DNA of 64,000 bases, taken from Lysobacter enzymogenes. GTDB taxonomy: Bacteria > Pseudomonadota > Gammaproteobacteria > Xanthomonadales > Xanthomonadaceae. Positions within the stretch are counted from its first letter, which is position 1. Every line of letters starts with the position of its first letter. This document shows, in pieces, positions 26,849 to 36,886 of the stretch. The notes beneath the pieces are model-generated. The model saw nothing but the letters and a program-made list of their open reading frames with translations, ran no database searches and was not told the DNA's origin. Position numbers and translations under genes: made by a program. The DNA lies in NCBI RefSeq assembly GCF_900106525.1, contig NZ_FNOG01000006.1, positions 377,390 to 441,389 on the forward strand. The letters are read 5' to 3'.

Positions 26849-28734
26849 ACGCGATGAACTGGGCAATGGCCGTCGCGGTCGTGCTCGGCGTCGCCGCTGC
26901 GTTGGCGATGGCGCGCACGGCGCTGCGCCAGTACCGCGCCGAGCCGTCGTCGCGTTCGCGCGGCTGGCGCGTCGCGCTGTTGTTGCTGGCGCAGCCGCTG
27001 GTCGCGGCATTGCTGTATTTCGCGCTGTTCCCGCCGCGCTTGCCGGAACAGGCCGGCACCTTGCTGGTCGCCACCGCCGGTGCCGACGAGGCGGCGTGGC
27101 GCGAGGCCGCGGGCGAGGTGCGCGTGGCGCTGCCGGAAGCGCCGCAGGCCATCGCCGGCGAGCGCGTGCCGGATCTGGCGACCGCGCTGCGCCGCTATCC
27201 GCACAGCCAGCGCCTGCGCATCGTCGGCGCCGGCCTGGCGCCGCGCGACCGCGAGGCGGTGCGCGGTCTCAAAGTCGATTTCTCGCCCGCGTCGTTGCCG
27301 CGCGGGATCGTCGCTGTGTGGGCGCCGGCGCGGGTCGGCGAAGGCGAGAGCTTCGGCGTGCGCGGCCGCATCGAAGGCGCGAGCGGCGGCGCGGTGGAAC
27401 TGCTCGATCCGGCCGGCCAGCGCGTGGACCGCGTAGCGCTCGGCGCCGACGCGGGCTTCGCCGTGGAAGCGGTGGCGCGAGTCGCCGGCCGCGCCGGTTT
27501 CGTGCTGCGCGCGGTGGATGCGCAGCAGCGCGAGATCGAACGCGTGGCGCTGCCGGTGTCGGTAGAAGCCGAGCCGCCGGTACGGGTGCTGCTGTTGGCT
27601 GGCGCGCCGGGGCCGGAGCTCAAGTATCTGCGCCGCTGGGCCAGCGACGCCGGGCTCAAGCTGCACACCCAGATCGCGGTCGGCGCCGGCCTGCAACTCG
27701 GCGACGCGCCGCTGCGCATCGACGCGCCGACGCTGGCCGGCTTCGACGCGGTCGTGCTCGACGAGCGCGCCTGGGACGCGCTCGCGCCGGCGCAACGGGC
27801 TGCGTTGATCGGCGCGCTACGCGGCGGCCTGGGCGTGCTGCTGCGCGCGACCGGGCCCTTGTCGTCGGGTGTGCGCGCGCAACTGCGCGAGCTCGGCCTG
27901 GAGCCCGGTGCGGGCGCCGACACCAGCACGGTGCGGCTGCCGAACGAACGTTTCGACGAAGCGGCATTGCGCGCCAGGCTGGGCCCGGGCAGCGTCGACG
28001 CGCCGCGTTCGCAGGAACAGGCGCCGCCTGCGTTGCCGAGCTTGACCCGGCGCGTTTTGGCTTTGGATGCGCCGGCCTTGCAGGCCTTGGGCGTGGACGC
28101 CGACGGCAAGGCCTTCGCCGCGTGGCGCTCGGCCGGGCAGGGGCGCATCGCGTTGTGGGGTTTGAGCGACAGCTTCCGGCTGGTGCTGGCCGGGCGCGAG
28201 GACGCGCATGCGCGGCTGTGGAGCCGGGCGCTGTCGGCGCTGGCGCGGCCGCGCGCGGTCGCGCGCGCCGACATCGGCAGCGCCGCGCGCGTGGGCGAGC
28301 GCGTGCGCGTCTGCGGCGCGGGCGCGCAGGCGAAGATCGCCGCGCCCGACGGTGCGCGGGTCGATGTGTTGCTCGATCCGGCCGCGGGGCCGCAGGCGTG
28401 CGCTGGCTTCTGGCCGACCGCTGCCGGTTGGCATTCGCTCGAACAAGGCGAGCGCCGCCAGGACTTCTACGTGCGCGCCGCCGAGGAGGCGCCGGGATTG
28501 CGCGCGAGCGAGTTGCGCGATGCGACCGCCGCGCTGGCGCTGGGTTCGGCCGAATCGCCGGCGGCGGCCGTGGCGAGCGATGCGGCGCAGACCGGCGAAC
28601 GCGGTTCGCCATGGCGCTGGTTCGCCGCTTGGCTGGCGCTGTGCGCGGCGCTGTGGTGGTTCGAGCGCTCGCGCCTGGGGCGCGGCGGTGTGGCCGCGCT
28701 TGCGCAGGCGGAGCCCGTCAACCCGGGGCGGTGA
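26845..28734 (+). CDS. Large membrane-anchored protein of the MoxR/BatA operon
   Basis: A 629-residue protein, start overlapping the previous stop (ATGA). Two N-terminal helices (WAMAVAVVLGVAAALAMARTA and WRVALLLLAQPLVAALLYFA) precede a long periplasmic-type region. One segment (VRVLLLAGAPGPELKYLRRW, then FDAVVLDERAWDAL) resembles the class-I glutamine amidotransferase-like domain found in such proteins. A last helix (WFAAWLALCAALWWFERSRL) lies at the C-terminus. It matches the general build of the last, poorly conserved gene in Bat-type operons. No catalytic residues are recognisable. The operon ends here before a repeat-rich gap. Confidence 0.78.
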   Translation: MNAMNWAMAVAVVLGVAAALAMARTALRQYRAEPSSRSRGWRVALLLLAQPLVAALLYFALFPPRLPEQAGTLLVATAGADEAAWREAAGEVRVALPEAPQAIAGERVPDLATALRRYPHSQRLRIVGAGLAPRDREAVRGLKVDFSPASLPRGIVAVWAPARVGEGESFGVRGRIEGASGGAVELLDPAGQRVDRVALGADAGFAVEAVARVAGRAGFVLRAVDAQQREIERVALPVSVEAEPPVRVLLLAGAPGPELKYLRRWASDAGLKLHTQIAVGAGLQLGDAPLRIDAPTLAGFDAVVLDERAWDALAPAQRAALIGALRGGLGVLLRATGPLSSGVRAQLRELGLEPGAGADTSTVRLPNERFDEAALRARLGPGSVDAPRSQEQAPPALPSLTRRVLALDAPALQALGVDADGKAFAAWRSAGQGRIALWGLSDSFRLVLAGREDAHARLWSRALSALARPRAVARADIGSAARVGERVRVCGAGAQAKIAAPDGARVDVLLDPAAGPQACAGFWPTAAGWHSLEQGERRQDFYVRAAEEAPGLRASELRDATAALALGSAESPAAAVASDAAQTGERGSPWRWFAAWLALCAALWWFERSRLGRGGVAALAQAEPVNPGR

Positions 28735-28746
28735 GGTTCGAAGCGA

Positions 28747-28957
28747 CCGGAGCCGAAGGCGTCGGGGCTGAAGCCCCTCCCACAAAGGAGCGGCTGGCGC
28801 CGTGTGCAGTGTGAGGCCCGTGACCGAGCCCGGAAACTTGCGAGAGAGGCCGGGTCAGACCCGTGATCGAGCCCGGAAACTTGCGCAAAGAGATCGGAAC
28901 CGTGTGAGAGCGCCTGGAAACGTGTGGGAGGGCCTTCAGGCCCGACGCTTTCCGCTC
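28747..28957. repeat. Family A repeat pair enclosing a short direct repeat
   Basis: A family A arm (GGCGTCGGGGCTGAAGCCCC, with CTCCCACAAAGGAG after it) occupies about 28747-28790 and its inverted partner lies at 28921-28957. Between them CCCGTGACCGAGCCCGGAAA at 28817 (continuing CTTGCG) recurs almost exactly at 28860 with one difference (ACC to ATC), a period of 43 bases. No gene is present in this 259-base gap. It probably also contains the end of the preceding operon transcript. Confidence 0.85.
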
Positions 28958-28993
28958 AGCCGCGACAAACCCCGCCCGCCAGCGCCACCGCAC

Positions 28994-29779
28994 TCAGATC
29001 GACTGCATCCGCCCGCCGTCGACCGCCAGACTCACGCCGTTGACGTAACCCGCCGCCGGCGAACACAGGAACGCGATGCAGGCGCCGATCTCGCCGGGCT
29101 CGGCGAAGCGCGCGGCCGGCACGGTCTTGCGCATGGCCTCGATCACCGCCTCGGGCGTCTGTCCGCTGCTGCGCGCGCGATCGGCGACGATCTGCTCGAT
29201 GCGCGCGGTGAGGGTGTAGCCGGGCAGCACGTTGTTGACGGTGATGCCGTCGCGGCCCAGTTCGCGCGACAAGGTCTTGGCCCAGCTCGCCACCGCGCCG
29301 CGGATGGTGTTGGACACGCCCAGGCCAACGATGGGTTCCTTGACCGAGGTCGAGATCACGTTGACCACGCGCCCCCACTGCGCCGCACGCATGCCCGGCA
29401 GCACCGCGCGCAGCAGGGCGTGGTTGGCGAGCAGGTGGCGGTTGAAGGCGTCGAGGTAGGCCGCGTCCTCGGCCGCGTGGGCCGGGCCGCCCGGCGGGCC
29501 GCCGGTGTTGTTGACCAGGATCTGCACCGGCTTGCCGGCGGCCAGGGCCTGCACCTGCGCCGACAGCGCGGCGTGTTCGGACACGTCGGCGGCGATCCAG
29601 CCGTGCGCCTGCGCGCCCTGGCGCGGCAGTTCGGCGGCGACCGCGGCCAGCGCATCGGCGCGGCGCGCCAGCACGGTGACGTCGCAGCCCAGCAGCGCCA
29701 GTTCGCGCGCGGCGGCGCGGCCGATGCCTTCGGAGGCGCCGCAGACCAGCGCGTGCTTGCCGGTGAGATTCAGGTCCAT
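28994..29779 (-). CDS. SDR-family oxidoreductase lacking the usual YxxxK
   Basis: A 261-residue short-chain dehydrogenase/reductase. The N-terminal nucleotide site is CGASEGIGRAAARELALLG, then ILVNNTGGPPGG (NNAG equivalent), and the C-terminal YVNGVSLAVDGGRMQSI closes the fold. At the catalytic position, however, the sequence reads VSNTIRGAVASWAKTLSREL, so the Tyr and Lys of the YxxxK motif are replaced. Members of this FabG-like subgroup are known with such a change, and their activity is uncertain. It is separated from the PaiB-like gene by 42 bases on the same strand and may be co-transcribed. Confidence 0.86.
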   Translation of the reverse strand: MDLNLTGKHALVCGASEGIGRAAARELALLGCDVTVLARRADALAAVAAELPRQGAQAHGWIAADVSEHAALSAQVQALAAGKPVQILVNNTGGPPGGPAHAAEDAAYLDAFNRHLLANHALLRAVLPGMRAAQWGRVVNVISTSVKEPIVGLGVSNTIRGAVASWAKTLSRELGRDGITVNNVLPGYTLTARIEQIVADRARSSGQTPEAVIEAMRKTVPAARFAEPGEIGACIAFLCSPAAGYVNGVSLAVDGGRMQSI

Positions 29780-29821
29780 ACGCTAACTCCTGTGTGCGGC
29801 GGCCCGCAGCGCGGGCCGCGG

Positions 29822-30457
29822 TCAGTCTTGCGCGTCGGGTGCGGCCATGCGCTCGCGCATCAGCGCGGCGACCGCGCGGCTGTGCTCGCGCGGCTGCGCC
29901 TGCAACTGCGCGGCGACGCTCTCGCGATTGCCCAGCGGATGGTTCTGGCTGAGCTTGAATTTCAGCTCGATGCGTTCGACCTGCAAGCGGAAGCCGACGA
30001 TGCCGCGCAACTGCCGGCGCAAGTCGTCGCGCTCGCTGTCGAAACGCCAGTCGCCGCCGACGCGCGCTTCGTGGCGCACGCTCAGCTCGTCGACCAGCGC
30101 GGCCAGCGAGGCTTCGTCGTCGAAGGTGTCCAGGCGGCCGTGCAGGTGCGCGACCGCGTAGTTCCAGGTCGGCACGCGCGCGGCCGGTTCTTTGTCCAGG
30201 TACCAGCCGGGCGAGACGTAGGCGTGCGGGCCGTGCAGGATCGCCAGCGCCGGGCCGGCGTGGCGCGCCTGCGGATTCGGCCGCGCCCAGTGGCCGCGCA
30301 GTTCGACCCGTTCGCCGTCGCGCGAGTACAGCAGCGGCAGATGGCTGACTTCCGGCGCGCCGTCGCGCACGGTGATCAGCGTAGCGAAATCGTCGGCCGC
30401 GGCGAGGCGGTCGAGCGCGGCGAGGTCGGCTTCGTTGAACGCGCGCGGCAGGTACAC
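29822..30457 (-). CDS. PaiB-like FMN-binding protein
   Basis: A 211-residue protein of the PaiB / FMN-binding split-barrel family. Recognisable segments are MYLPRAFNEADLAALDRL, the beta-barrel part FATLITVRDGAPEVSHLPLL, and VSPGWYLDKEPAARVPTWNY, which is the most conserved tract of the family, followed by KLSQNHPLGNRESV. Bacillus PaiB was described as a negative regulator of sporulation and protease genes, but the biochemical role of the family is not settled. It lies 7 bases after the stop of the small unknown protein upstream, so these short genes form one leftward unit. Confidence 0.9.
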   Translation of the reverse strand: MYLPRAFNEADLAALDRLAAADDFATLITVRDGAPEVSHLPLLYSRDGERVELRGHWARPNPQARHAGPALAILHGPHAYVSPGWYLDKEPAARVPTWNYAVAHLHGRLDTFDDEASLAALVDELSVRHEARVGGDWRFDSERDDLRRQLRGIVGFRLQVERIELKFKLSQNHPLGNRESVAAQLQAQPREHSRAVAALMRERMAAPDAQD

Positions 30458-30464
30458 GGCCGGC

Positions 30465-30776
30465 TCAGTGCCGCGGCGGCAGTTTCTGCAGCATCTGCGC
30501 GGCCAGCGCGGCGTCGCTGCCGGCCTGCGGCGGCGACAGCTCGGCCAGGGCGAAGCCGCGCGCGGCCGCGTCGTCCTCGTCCAGGCCGTCGTACTGGACG
30601 AACTCGGCGTCCATCAACGCCGCGCGCGCGGTGTCGTCGCTGTCGTAGGGCAGGGTGTTGCCGTCGCTGTCGAGGACTTCGGCGGTGCCGGCCTCGAGCA
30701 CGCGCAGGCGCGCCCAGATCACGGTGCGGCCGAGCGTGGCCAGCCACCATTGTTCGTTTTCGAATACGTCGGTCAT
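30465..30776 (-). CDS. Unknown 103-residue acidic protein
   Basis: I do not recognise this protein. It is small, acidic and soluble, beginning MTDVFENEQWWLATLGRTVI with an N-terminal beta-strand pattern (WARLRVLEAGTAEVLDSDG) and a Glu/Asp-rich middle (EFVQYDGLDEDDAAARGFAL). No signal or membrane segment. Its ATG at 30776 touches the stop of the small membrane protein upstream (shared base), so the pair is translationally coupled, and the PaiB-like gene follows 7 bases on. Confidence 0.72.
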   Translation of the reverse strand: MTDVFENEQWWLATLGRTVIWARLRVLEAGTAEVLDSDGNTLPYDSDDTARAALMDAEFVQYDGLDEDDAAARGFALAELSPPQAGSDAALAAQMLQKLPPRH

Positions 30777-31081
30777 TACGGCACCAGCAGGGAAAGCAGC
30801 CACAGCAGCCCGGCGCAGGCCAGCGCGGCGAAGGTGATCAGCAGCGAAACCCGCGCCGGCGTCGCCAGGCCGTCGAGGTTGCGGTCGGCGGCGGCGCGGT
30901 AGCGCCGGCGCAGCAGCCAGTTCCACGCCGCCGGCGTCACGAACGCGGCTTCGCCGAGTTCGCCGCGCAGCGCCGGGTGGCGGTCGCGCAGGTGCACCAG
31001 CGCCAGCGGCCAGAAGATCGCGAACGCGCACAGGGCGGAGATCGCGATGCCTACGAAGGTCAGGGCCAGGAACAGGATCAT
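30776..31081 (-). CDS. Small membrane protein of unknown function
   Basis: A 101-residue protein with one helix at the N-terminus (MILFLALTFVGIAISALCAF, continuing AIFWPLALVHL) and one at the C-terminus (VSLLITFAALACAGLLWLLS), with a short basic soluble part between. I do not recognise a family. It heads a leftward run of small genes (small acidic protein, PaiB-like, SDR). Coupling by a shared stop/start base supports that it is real. Confidence 0.75.
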   Translation of the reverse strand: MILFLALTFVGIAISALCAFAIFWPLALVHLRDRHPALRGELGEAAFVTPAAWNWLLRRRYRAAADRNLDGLATPARVSLLITFAALACAGLLWLLSLLVP

Positions 31082-31145
31082 CCGCTGCCTCTTGGTTGGG
31101 TTGCGGTGAGGCGGGCGTTGAACGGTCGCCGCGCCGCCTCGCGAT

Positions 31146-31232
31146 CGTCATCTCCGCGCAGGCGGAGATCCAGAGACTTCAGCGCCATGCCTGGATGAAG
31201 CCCTGGGTTCCCGCTTTCGCGGGAACGACGGG
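31146..31232. repeat. Gene-less copy of the inverted repeat that flanks the GIY-YIG gene
   Basis: CGTCATCTCCGCGCAGGCGG at 31146, continuing AGATCCAGAGACTTCAGCG, is related to the arm at 9235 (same AGAGACTTCAGC end). Some 25 bases further on, GGTTCCCGCTTTCGCGGGAA ending in CGACGG gives an inverted partner at 31206-31232. No gene lies between the arms. It sits between asnS and the small membrane protein gene, and looks like an empty version of the element at 9235-9606. Confidence 0.75.
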
Positions 31233-31261
31233 AGGGGGCGGACGCGTCCGCCCGGAAACGG

Positions 31262-32662
<1,401 letters not shown>

Positions 32663-32783
32663 GTCGTGCCGCCTTACGCGTTGCAATGTGAGGGACGGCG
32701 ATGATAACGGATCATTCCGGCGCAGCGCGCCGCGGCGTGGGCCCGTAGACTGCGGCAAGGATCACGGCTGACGGGGGCGCGGC

Positions 32784-33983
32784 ATGGGCGAGGGCGGGAC
32801 GGGAGCATTGCGGCGCGGCGGACATTGGCGCTTAGGCGCGGCCTTGGGGCTGATGCTGGCGACGATGCAGGCCGGCGCTGCGGCGCCGGCGGCGACGCCG
32901 AAACAGGCCGAGCCGGCCGCGTTGGAGCCGGTGACGCTGGACGCGGCGCGCGCCGCGCATTTCGCCGATCTGGCGCTGGCCTGCGTGGATCGCGAGTATC
33001 CCAACAAGATCGCCCACCGCCTCGACAGCGCTGCCGATGCGGTCGCGCCGTCGCGGCTGTATCCGGCCTTCTACGGCTGCTACGACTGGCATTCGGCCGT
33101 GCACGGGCATTGGCTGCTGGCGCGGCTGGCCCAGCGTTTTCCCGCCGAGCCCTTCGCCCAGCGGGCGCGGCAGGCGCTGGACCGGCATCTGAGCGCGGCC
33201 AACCTCGCCGGCGAACTGGCATACCTGCGCCGCACCGACGACGACAGCTTCGAACGTCCCTACGGCCTGGCCTGGCTGCTGCAACTGGGCGCGCAACTGC
33301 GCGGCTGGGACGAACCGCAGGCGCAGCGCTGGGCGCAGGCGCTGGAGCCGCTGGAGCGCGAGGCCGCGGCGCGGCTGGGCCGCTGGCTGCCCAAGCTGAC
33401 CCGGCCGATCCGGGTCGGCGAGCACAGCCAGACCGCGTTCGCCTTCGGCCTGGCCCTGGACTGGACCCAGGTCAGCGGCGACGGCGCGCTGCGCAAGGCG
33501 TTGCTGGCGCGCACCCGCGACTACTACCTCGGCGACCGCGACTGCCCGCTGGCCTACGAGCCCTCCGGCCAGGACTTCCTGTCGCCGTGCCTGGCCGAGG
33601 CCGACCTGATGCGGCGGGCGCTGGCGCCGGACGAATTCGCGCGCTGGCTCGGCCGCTTCCTGCCGCAGATCCCGCGCCGCGCCCGCGCCGACTGGCTGGC
33701 GCCGGGCGTGGTGCTGGACCCGGCCGACGGCAAGCTCGCCCACCTCGACGGGCTCAACCTCAGCCGCGCCTGGATGCTGGAAGCCATCGCCGCCGGCCTG
33801 CCGCCGCGCGACCGCCGGATCGGCGCGCTGCGCGCCGCCGCCGCGCTGCATCGCGAACTGGGCCTGCGCGCGGTCTCGGATGCGCATTACGCCGGGTCGC
33901 ACTGGCTGGGCAGTTTCGCCACCTATCTGCTAGCGCCGCCGGGGCCGGCGGGCGAGGGCGCGGCCGCCGCCGCGGGGCGCTGA
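32784..33983 (+). CDS. DUF2891 domain-containing secreted protein
   Basis: A 399-residue protein with an N-terminal export-type segment (LGAALGLMLATMQAGAAAPA after a basic start). The body matches DUF2891: CVDREYPNKIAHRL, the strongly conserved YPAFYGCYDWHSAVHGHWLL, FERPYGLAWLLQL and HYAGSHWLGSFATYLL at the C-terminus. The fold is an (alpha/alpha) barrel of the type seen in glycoside hydrolases, but activity is not established. The start at 32784 is tentative; starting at a later Met would shorten the leader. It is divergent from asnS. Confidence 0.88.
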   Translation: MGEGGTGALRRGGHWRLGAALGLMLATMQAGAAAPAATPKQAEPAALEPVTLDAARAAHFADLALACVDREYPNKIAHRLDSAADAVAPSRLYPAFYGCYDWHSAVHGHWLLARLAQRFPAEPFAQRARQALDRHLSAANLAGELAYLRRTDDDSFERPYGLAWLLQLGAQLRGWDEPQAQRWAQALEPLEREAAARLGRWLPKLTRPIRVGEHSQTAFAFGLALDWTQVSGDGALRKALLARTRDYYLGDRDCPLAYEPSGQDFLSPCLAEADLMRRALAPDEFARWLGRFLPQIPRRARADWLAPGVVLDPADGKLAHLDGLNLSRAWMLEAIAAGLPPRDRRIGALRAAAALHRELGLRAVSDAHYAGSHWLGSFATYLLAPPGPAGEGAAAAAGR

Positions 33984-34211
33984 GGCCGGCCGGGCGCGGG
34001 ATCGCGGGGTCGGGCAGGCGCGCCGACGGCTCGGTCGCGGCGCTGCCGCCCAAACCTGCCCGCAGCCTGCCGCAGCCCGCACCGCAGCTTGAATGCGCGC
34101 CGCCAGCCGCCATATCCGGTAGCGCAGAGGCGTCGCGGCAGGCTGGTACCATGGCCCCGACGCCCGCGGCCGCCGCGCCGCCGTCCCCGCAACTACCGCT
34201 TCGAGACCGCT

Positions 34212-34550
34212 ATGTCCGTGACCCTCGCTCCCGCCGCCCTTGCCCGCGTTCAGAATTTCCTGGCCGAGACCCCGGCCGCGCTGGGCCTGCGTTTCGGCGT
34301 GACCCGCACCGGTTGCTCGGGCTGGCAGCACGTGGCCGACCTGGCCCGCGAGCAGCGCGAGGGCGACACCGTGTTCGAACAGGACGGCGTGCGCATCTTC
34401 GTCGACGCGATCAGCCTGCCGCTGGTCGAGGGCACCCGCATCGATTTCCTCAAGCAGGGCCTGGGCGAGATGTTCGTGTTCCAGAACCCCAACGCCACCG
34501 CCGAGTGCGGCTGCGGCGAGAGCTTCACCACCTCGGCCGACGCGGCCTGA
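34212..34550 (+). CDS. IscA/HesB-type iron-sulfur assembly protein
   Basis: A 112-residue A-type iron-sulfur carrier. The three invariant cysteines are present: Cys35 in TRTGCSGWQH, and Cys99 and Cys101 in AECGCGESF. Length and motifs match IscA/ErpA/SufA proteins. It is not in an isc or suf cluster here, so it is best called an IscA-like accessory protein that passes Fe-S clusters to apo-targets. A strong hairpin terminator follows, indicating a single-gene transcript. Confidence 0.93.
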   Translation: MSVTLAPAALARVQNFLAETPAALGLRFGVTRTGCSGWQHVADLAREQREGDTVFEQDGVRIFVDAISLPLVEGTRIDFLKQGLGEMFVFQNPNATAECGCGESFTTSADAA

Positions 34551-34594
34551 GTCCGGCGGCGCCGCTGCGGCGCTGCTACTGCCGAATCCTCATG

Positions 34595-34627
34595 CGACGA
34601 CGCCGGGCTTGCCCGGCGTCGTCGTTT
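34595..34627 (+). terminator. Rho-independent terminator after the iscA-like gene
   Basis: CGACGACGCCGGGC at 34595-34608 pairs perfectly with GCCCGGCGTCGTCG at 34611-34624 across TT, followed by TTT. A 14-base-pair GC stem 45 bases beyond the stop codon is a textbook terminator apart from the short T run. Confidence 0.85.
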
Positions 34628-34803
34628 GCGCGCGTGGGTCGTCGGCGTGGACCTGGCCGCCGCCCCAGGGCCGGCTTTGCGCCGTCGGCCCGGACGCAAG
34701 CGGCGGCGCGGCGACCAACTTTCGTCACTCGGCCTGTGCCGGCGCGGCGTCTAGTCTCGACCCCCTAGCTTGTTCTTATCGCTGCCCTCTGGGGGAATCC
34801 GCC

Positions 34804-36609
34804 ATGCTCCGTCCGCTTCTGCTCGCCGCGGCCATCGCCGCGGGCCTGTCCTGCGCGCCGCCGGCCGCCTTCGCCGCCGCCGCAACCGCGGCCGCCGCGC
34901 CCGCCGCCGCGCGCTCGGCCCAGGCCGAGACTTTGCACCGTCTGTTCGATGAGGAATGGGAGCGCGGCCTGCGCGAGAACCCCGAGGGCGCCAGCTACAA
35001 CGGCGACAAGCGCTTCAACGACCGCTGGACCGACGTCGGCCTGGCCGCGATCCAGGCCCGCGCCGACGGCGACCGGCGCGCGCTGGAGCGGCTGCGCGCG
35101 ATCGACCGCGCCGCGCTGTCGGCCGAGGACCAGCTCAACTACGACACCTTCGCCTGGGGCCTGGAGCGCTCGGTGCAGCGCCAGCGTTTCCGCGAATACC
35201 TGATGCCGCTGAGCCAGCAGGGCGGGGTGCAGACCGCCGACGGCATCGTCGAGGGACTGGCGTTCGACAGCGCCAAGGACTACCGCGACTGGCTGGCGCG
35301 GCTGCGCGCGGTGCCTTCGATGATCGAGCAGAACCAGGCCTTGATGCGCGAAGGCGTAGCCGCCGGGCTGACCCCGCCGCGGGTGCTGATGGAGCGGGTG
35401 CCGGCGCAGATCGCCAAGCAGGTCGTCGACGATCCGACCCGCAGCCCGTTCTACAAGCCGTTCGCGCGCTTCCCCGACAGCGTCCCGGCGGCCGAGCGCG
35501 CGCAGTTGCAGGACGAGGCCAAGCGGGTCATCGCCCAGACCGTGGTCCCGGCCTACCGCGCATTCGGCGAGTTCTTCCAGCGCGACTACCTGCCCAAGGC
35601 CCGCGCCGGCATCGCCGTCAGCGACCTGCCCGACGGCAAGGCGTATTACGACTTCCTCGCCAGCTACTACACCACCACCGACCTGAGCGCCGAGCAGATC
35701 CACCAGACCGGGCTCAAGGAAGTCGCGCGCATCCGCGCCGAGATGGAGAAGATCCGCGCGCAGGTCGGCTTCAAGGGCTCGCTGGCCGAGTTCTTCCACT
35801 ACCTGCGCAGCGATCCCAAGTTCTTCTACAAGACCCCGGCCGAACTGCTCGAGGCCTACCAGGCCATGGCCAAGCGGATCGATCCGGAGCTGGTGAAGAT
35901 CTCCAAGATCATCCCGCGCCAGCCCTACGGCGTGCGCCCGATCCCGGACAACATCGCGCCCGACACCACCACCGCTTATTACCTGGCCGGCGCGGTCGAC
36001 GGCAGCCGCGCGGGTTTCTACTACGTCAACCTGTACAAGCCCGAATCGCGGCCGAAGTGGGAAATGGTGCCGCTGTCGCTGCACGAGGCCGTGCCCGGCC
36101 ACCACTTCCAGTTCGCCCGCGGCCTGGAGCTGCCGGACGCGCCGCTGTTCCGCCGCACCGGCTACTTCGTCGCCTACGGCGAAGGCTGGGGCCTGTACGC
36201 CGAGCGCCTGGGCTACGACATGGGCTTGTACGACGATCCCTACGACCGCATGGGCCAACTGTCCTACGACATGTGGCGCGCAGTGCGGCTGGTGGTGGAC
36301 ACCGGCATGCACGCCAAGGGCTGGAGCCGCGAGCGCGCGATCAAGTACTTCATGGACAACGCGCCCAAGACCGAGCAGGACGTGGTCAACGAGATCGACC
36401 GCTATATCGGCACCCCGGGCCAGGCTCTGGCCTACAAGATCGGCCAGCTCAAGATCAGCGAACTGCGCGAGCGCTCGCGCCAGGCGCTGGGCGAGAAGTT
36501 CGACTTGCGCGATTTCAACGACCAGGTGCTGGCGACCGGCTCGGTGCCGCTGAGCGTGCTGGAAGCGCGCATCGACGCCTGGATCGCGGCGGAAAAGTCT
36601 AAAAAATAA
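34804..36609 (+). CDS. DUF885 family exported metalloprotein
   Basis: A 601-residue protein with a signal peptide (MLRPLLLAAAIAAGLSCAPP, then AAFAAAA). The DUF885 catalytic-type motif is HEAVPGHHFQ with His427, Glu428 and His433, and the third zinc ligand region is FVAYGEGWGLYAERLGYDMG. These resemble M3/M32-like carboxypeptidase folds, and DUF885 proteins are thought to be metallopeptidases acting on peptides in the envelope, though substrates are unknown. The segment IPDNIAPDTTTAYYLAGAVD is typical. Monocistronic; an AT-rich stretch with the rpsF promoter follows. Confidence 0.9.
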   Translation: MLRPLLLAAAIAAGLSCAPPAAFAAAATAAAAPAAARSAQAETLHRLFDEEWERGLRENPEGASYNGDKRFNDRWTDVGLAAIQARADGDRRALERLRAIDRAALSAEDQLNYDTFAWGLERSVQRQRFREYLMPLSQQGGVQTADGIVEGLAFDSAKDYRDWLARLRAVPSMIEQNQALMREGVAAGLTPPRVLMERVPAQIAKQVVDDPTRSPFYKPFARFPDSVPAAERAQLQDEAKRVIAQTVVPAYRAFGEFFQRDYLPKARAGIAVSDLPDGKAYYDFLASYYTTTDLSAEQIHQTGLKEVARIRAEMEKIRAQVGFKGSLAEFFHYLRSDPKFFYKTPAELLEAYQAMAKRIDPELVKISKIIPRQPYGVRPIPDNIAPDTTTAYYLAGAVDGSRAGFYYVNLYKPESRPKWEMVPLSLHEAVPGHHFQFARGLELPDAPLFRRTGYFVAYGEGWGLYAERLGYDMGLYDDPYDRMGQLSYDMWRAVRLVVDTGMHAKGWSRERAIKYFMDNAPKTEQDVVNEIDRYIGTPGQALAYKIGQLKISELRERSRQALGEKFDLRDFNDQVLATGSVPLSVLEARIDAWIAAEKSKK

Positions 36610-36886
36610 TTAAAAACAATCTATTACGATATATTTCTAAGATTGCGATTGATCCGCCGACGGCTCGTCCGGCGGTCGGCGCGCCGCCGCAGGGCGGGGC
36701 GCCCGCATCCGCTGGCGTCCGGGCCCGTGCGTGGATTTGCGCTGCCCAGGCCCGGCTGCCATACTTTCCGGCTCCCACGCGGCCACCGGCCGTGCCGGGA
36801 CCCTTGCTCCATCGGGCCGGACCACGGCCGCGGGGGGCTGAACGGGAACGCCGTCGGCGTTCCTTCATCCACAAGGAATCACAGCA
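36603..36886 (+). promoter_or_regulatory. AT-rich promoter region and leader of the ribosomal protein operon
   Basis: Directly after the DUF885 stop comes an AT-rich run at 36600-36643 (for example ATAATTAAAAACAATCTATT), exceptional for this GC-rich DNA and likely to hold the promoter or UP element for rpsF-rpsR. The following leader of about 240 bases is GC-rich with possible hairpins. GGAACGCC at 36844-36851 pairs with GGCGTTCC at 36855-36862, followed by TTCATCC, 25 bases before rpsF. In many bacteria S6 and S18 bind an rpsF leader to repress translation; that such a site exists here is inferred. Confidence 0.5.
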
